Assembly: GCF_000282635.1 (NCBI RefSeq)
Contig: NZ_AKIW01000011.1
Span: 1 to 64,000, forward strand
Length of the DNA stretch: 64,000 nucleotides
Direction of reading: 5' to 3'
Source: Variovorax sp. CF313
Lineage (GTDB): Bacteria; Pseudomonadota; Gammaproteobacteria; Burkholderiales; Burkholderiaceae_C
Under the pieces are notes generated by a model that saw nothing but the letters and a program-made list of their open reading frames with translations, did no database searches and had not been told where the DNA came from. Position numbers and translations under genes: made by a program. Positions 62,904 through 64,000 of the stretch are shown here, piece by piece. The first letter of the stretch is position 1. Each line of letters opens with the position of its first letter.

Positions 62904-64000
62904 TCAGAGGCCGATCAGGCCGCCGTCGTTTTTCGTGATGACGATGGTTGCCGAGCGTGGGCGGGTGTTGCCGCCATCGGGCCAGTGGCTGAGGAACTTC
63001 GTCGGATCGGAGATGTTCCCCTTGGCCGTGCTCTCGCCCGGGTGCTGGATGTTCACGAACAGCGCGCGGCCGTCACCCGATTCGGCGATGCCGGTGATCT
63101 CGCAGTCGATCGGGCCGACCAGGAAGCGGCGCAGGCCGTCGGTGCCGGGGGCCTTGCCGATGAAGGTGGCCTGCGTGGCGGTGGTGGAACCGTCGACGTT
63201 GGTGATGGTCTTCGCGCCGCCGTCGCCGACCTTGCCCGGCAGGGTGGCCAGCAGCATGCAGTTGGTCACGTCGGTGTACGCGCCGTCGTCGGTTTCCAGC
63301 CACAGCAGGCCGGGCGCCGCCTGGCTGAACCACATGCCGTCGGGGCTGGAGAAGTCATTGTCGGCGCCGAGGGCGGACAGGTTCACGTCGGCCGATGCAG
63401 TCGAACGAGCACCGAACAGGTACACGTCCCACTTGAAGGTCACCGCGGTCGGGTCGCCGTTGGTGTCGGCAAAGCGCACGATGTGGCCGTTCGGGTTGCC
63501 CTTCTGGTCCGTGCCGGTGGTCGTCTTGTCGTTGTAGAAGCGCGGGTTGGCGGCGTCGGTCTTGCCGATCGGACGCGAGCTGGCGTTGGTGTTGGTCAGC
63601 GTGACGTAGACCTCGCCGGTCTTCGGGTTGACGGCCGTCCACTCGGGGCGGTCCATCTTGGTAGCGCCGGCGGCGTCGGCGGCGTGGCGCGCATTGACCA
63701 CCACGTCGGCCGCGTCGGCGAAGGCATAGGCGGAGTAGCTCGCGGTGATGTTGTTGACGCCGAGCTTCAGTTCGAGCCAGTCACCCGTGCCGTCGGCCTT
63801 GAACTTGGCCACGTAGAGGCGGCCGTCGTCCATGTACTTGTCGCCGGCGGCCATGCCGCCGCCGATGTCGGCCGCGTCCCAGTTCTTCGTGGAGACGAAC
63901 TTGTAGATGTACTCGTTGCGCGAATCGTCGCCCATGTACCAGACCAGCGGCTTGCCGGCCACGACCGGGCCCAGGCAGGCGCCTTCATGGCCGAAGCGGC
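62904..64000 (-). CDS. PhoX-family phosphatase, partial at the window edge
   Basis: The last 365 residues of a DUF839/PhoX protein; the 5 prime end lies outside the window. It includes an opening RFGHEGA segment, KPLVWYMGDDSRNEYIYKFVS, and a later GLLWLETDDGAYTDV. PhoX alkaline phosphatases are calcium- and iron-dependent, secreted by Tat and release phosphate from esters. The N-terminal Tat signal cannot be checked here. Convergent with the Lrp gene. Confidence 0.88.
   Translation of the reverse strand, partial: RFGHEGACLGPVVAGKPLVWYMGDDSRNEYIYKFVSTKNWDAADIGGGMAAGDKYMDDGRLYVAKFKADGTGDWLELKLGVNNITASYSAYAFADAADVVVNARHAADAAGATKMDRPEWTAVNPKTGEVYVTLTNTNASSRPIGKTDAANPRFYNDKTTTGTDQKGNPNGHIVRFADTNGDPTAVTFKWDVYLFGARSTASADVNLSALGADNDFSSPDGMWFSQAAPGLLWLETDDGAYTDVTNCMLLATLPGKVGDGGAKTITNVDGSTTATQATFIGKAPGTDGLRRFLVGPIDCEITGIAESGDGRALFVNIQHPGESTAKGNISDPTKFLSHWPDGGNTRPRSATIVITKNDGGLIGL

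Overview
The window looks like chromosomal DNA from a high-G+C betaproteobacterium of the Burkholderiales, most likely Comamonadaceae and plausibly Variovorax. The case rests on three things: an ACC deaminase with a divergent Lrp-type regulator, several Burkholderiales-style genes (DUF1631, a Bug receptor, Smg, a single-chain indolepyruvate oxidoreductase), and a dispersed intergenic repeat family. The genus is inferred from remembered gene content, not from a search. Genes are tightly packed, no gap exceeds about 300 bases, and I saw no rRNA, tRNA, CRISPR array, intact insertion sequence or prophage.

Region by region. 0-11.2 kb is core metabolism: purE-purK-tsaC (overlapping starts and stops), a thioredoxin/TPR co-chaperone, a META lipoprotein, purC, class II aldolase, pyruvate kinase and phosphoglycerate kinase. 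The acdR/acdS pair (ACC deaminase and regulator) sits among them. 11.3-17.8 kb is a LysR-controlled catabolic cluster: VOC protein, alpha/beta hydrolase, FAD monooxygenase, DUF2783, a metallo-beta-lactamase-fold protein with an altered metal site, and a Bug receptor. 17.9-23.5 kb holds def-lipoprotein-fmt-azlC-azlD on the minus strand, then a LysM protein and dprA. 23.6-30 kb holds smg, a DUF1631 protein and yajC-secD-secF.

30.3-37.9 kb holds a 1203-residue indolepyruvate ferredoxin oxidoreductase with a divergent Lrp regulator, an amino-acid ABC receptor and permease without an ATPase, and an MFS exporter. 37.9-43.2 kb is a caa3-type cytochrome c oxidase operon with two subunit III-like genes. 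43.3-50.9 kb is a nitrogen-compound uptake and oxidation region: creatininase-family hydrolase, NitT/TauT-type ABC transporter, FAD oxidase, solute receptor, quinone-reductase-like flavoprotein, dioxygenase-type reductase and a TetR regulator.

50.8-59.5 kb is a four-carbon sugar-acid (D-erythronate/L-threonate) operon under a GntR regulator: MFS, ltnD, denD, otnK, otnC, otnI, followed without a gap by a cytosine-deaminase-like amidohydrolase and a RidA-family protein. Several of its products lack expected catalytic residues. 59.5-62.8 kb is a stand-alone AceE-type E1 dehydrogenase with a divergent Lrp regulator. The right edge cuts a PhoX-family phosphatase.

The most interesting points are the unassigned oxidative cluster at 12-18 kb, the tetronate operon with its two extra genes and degenerate enzymes, a possible link between ACC deaminase (which makes 2-oxobutyrate) and the Lrp-paired E1 enzyme, and the mosaic intergenic repeat family.
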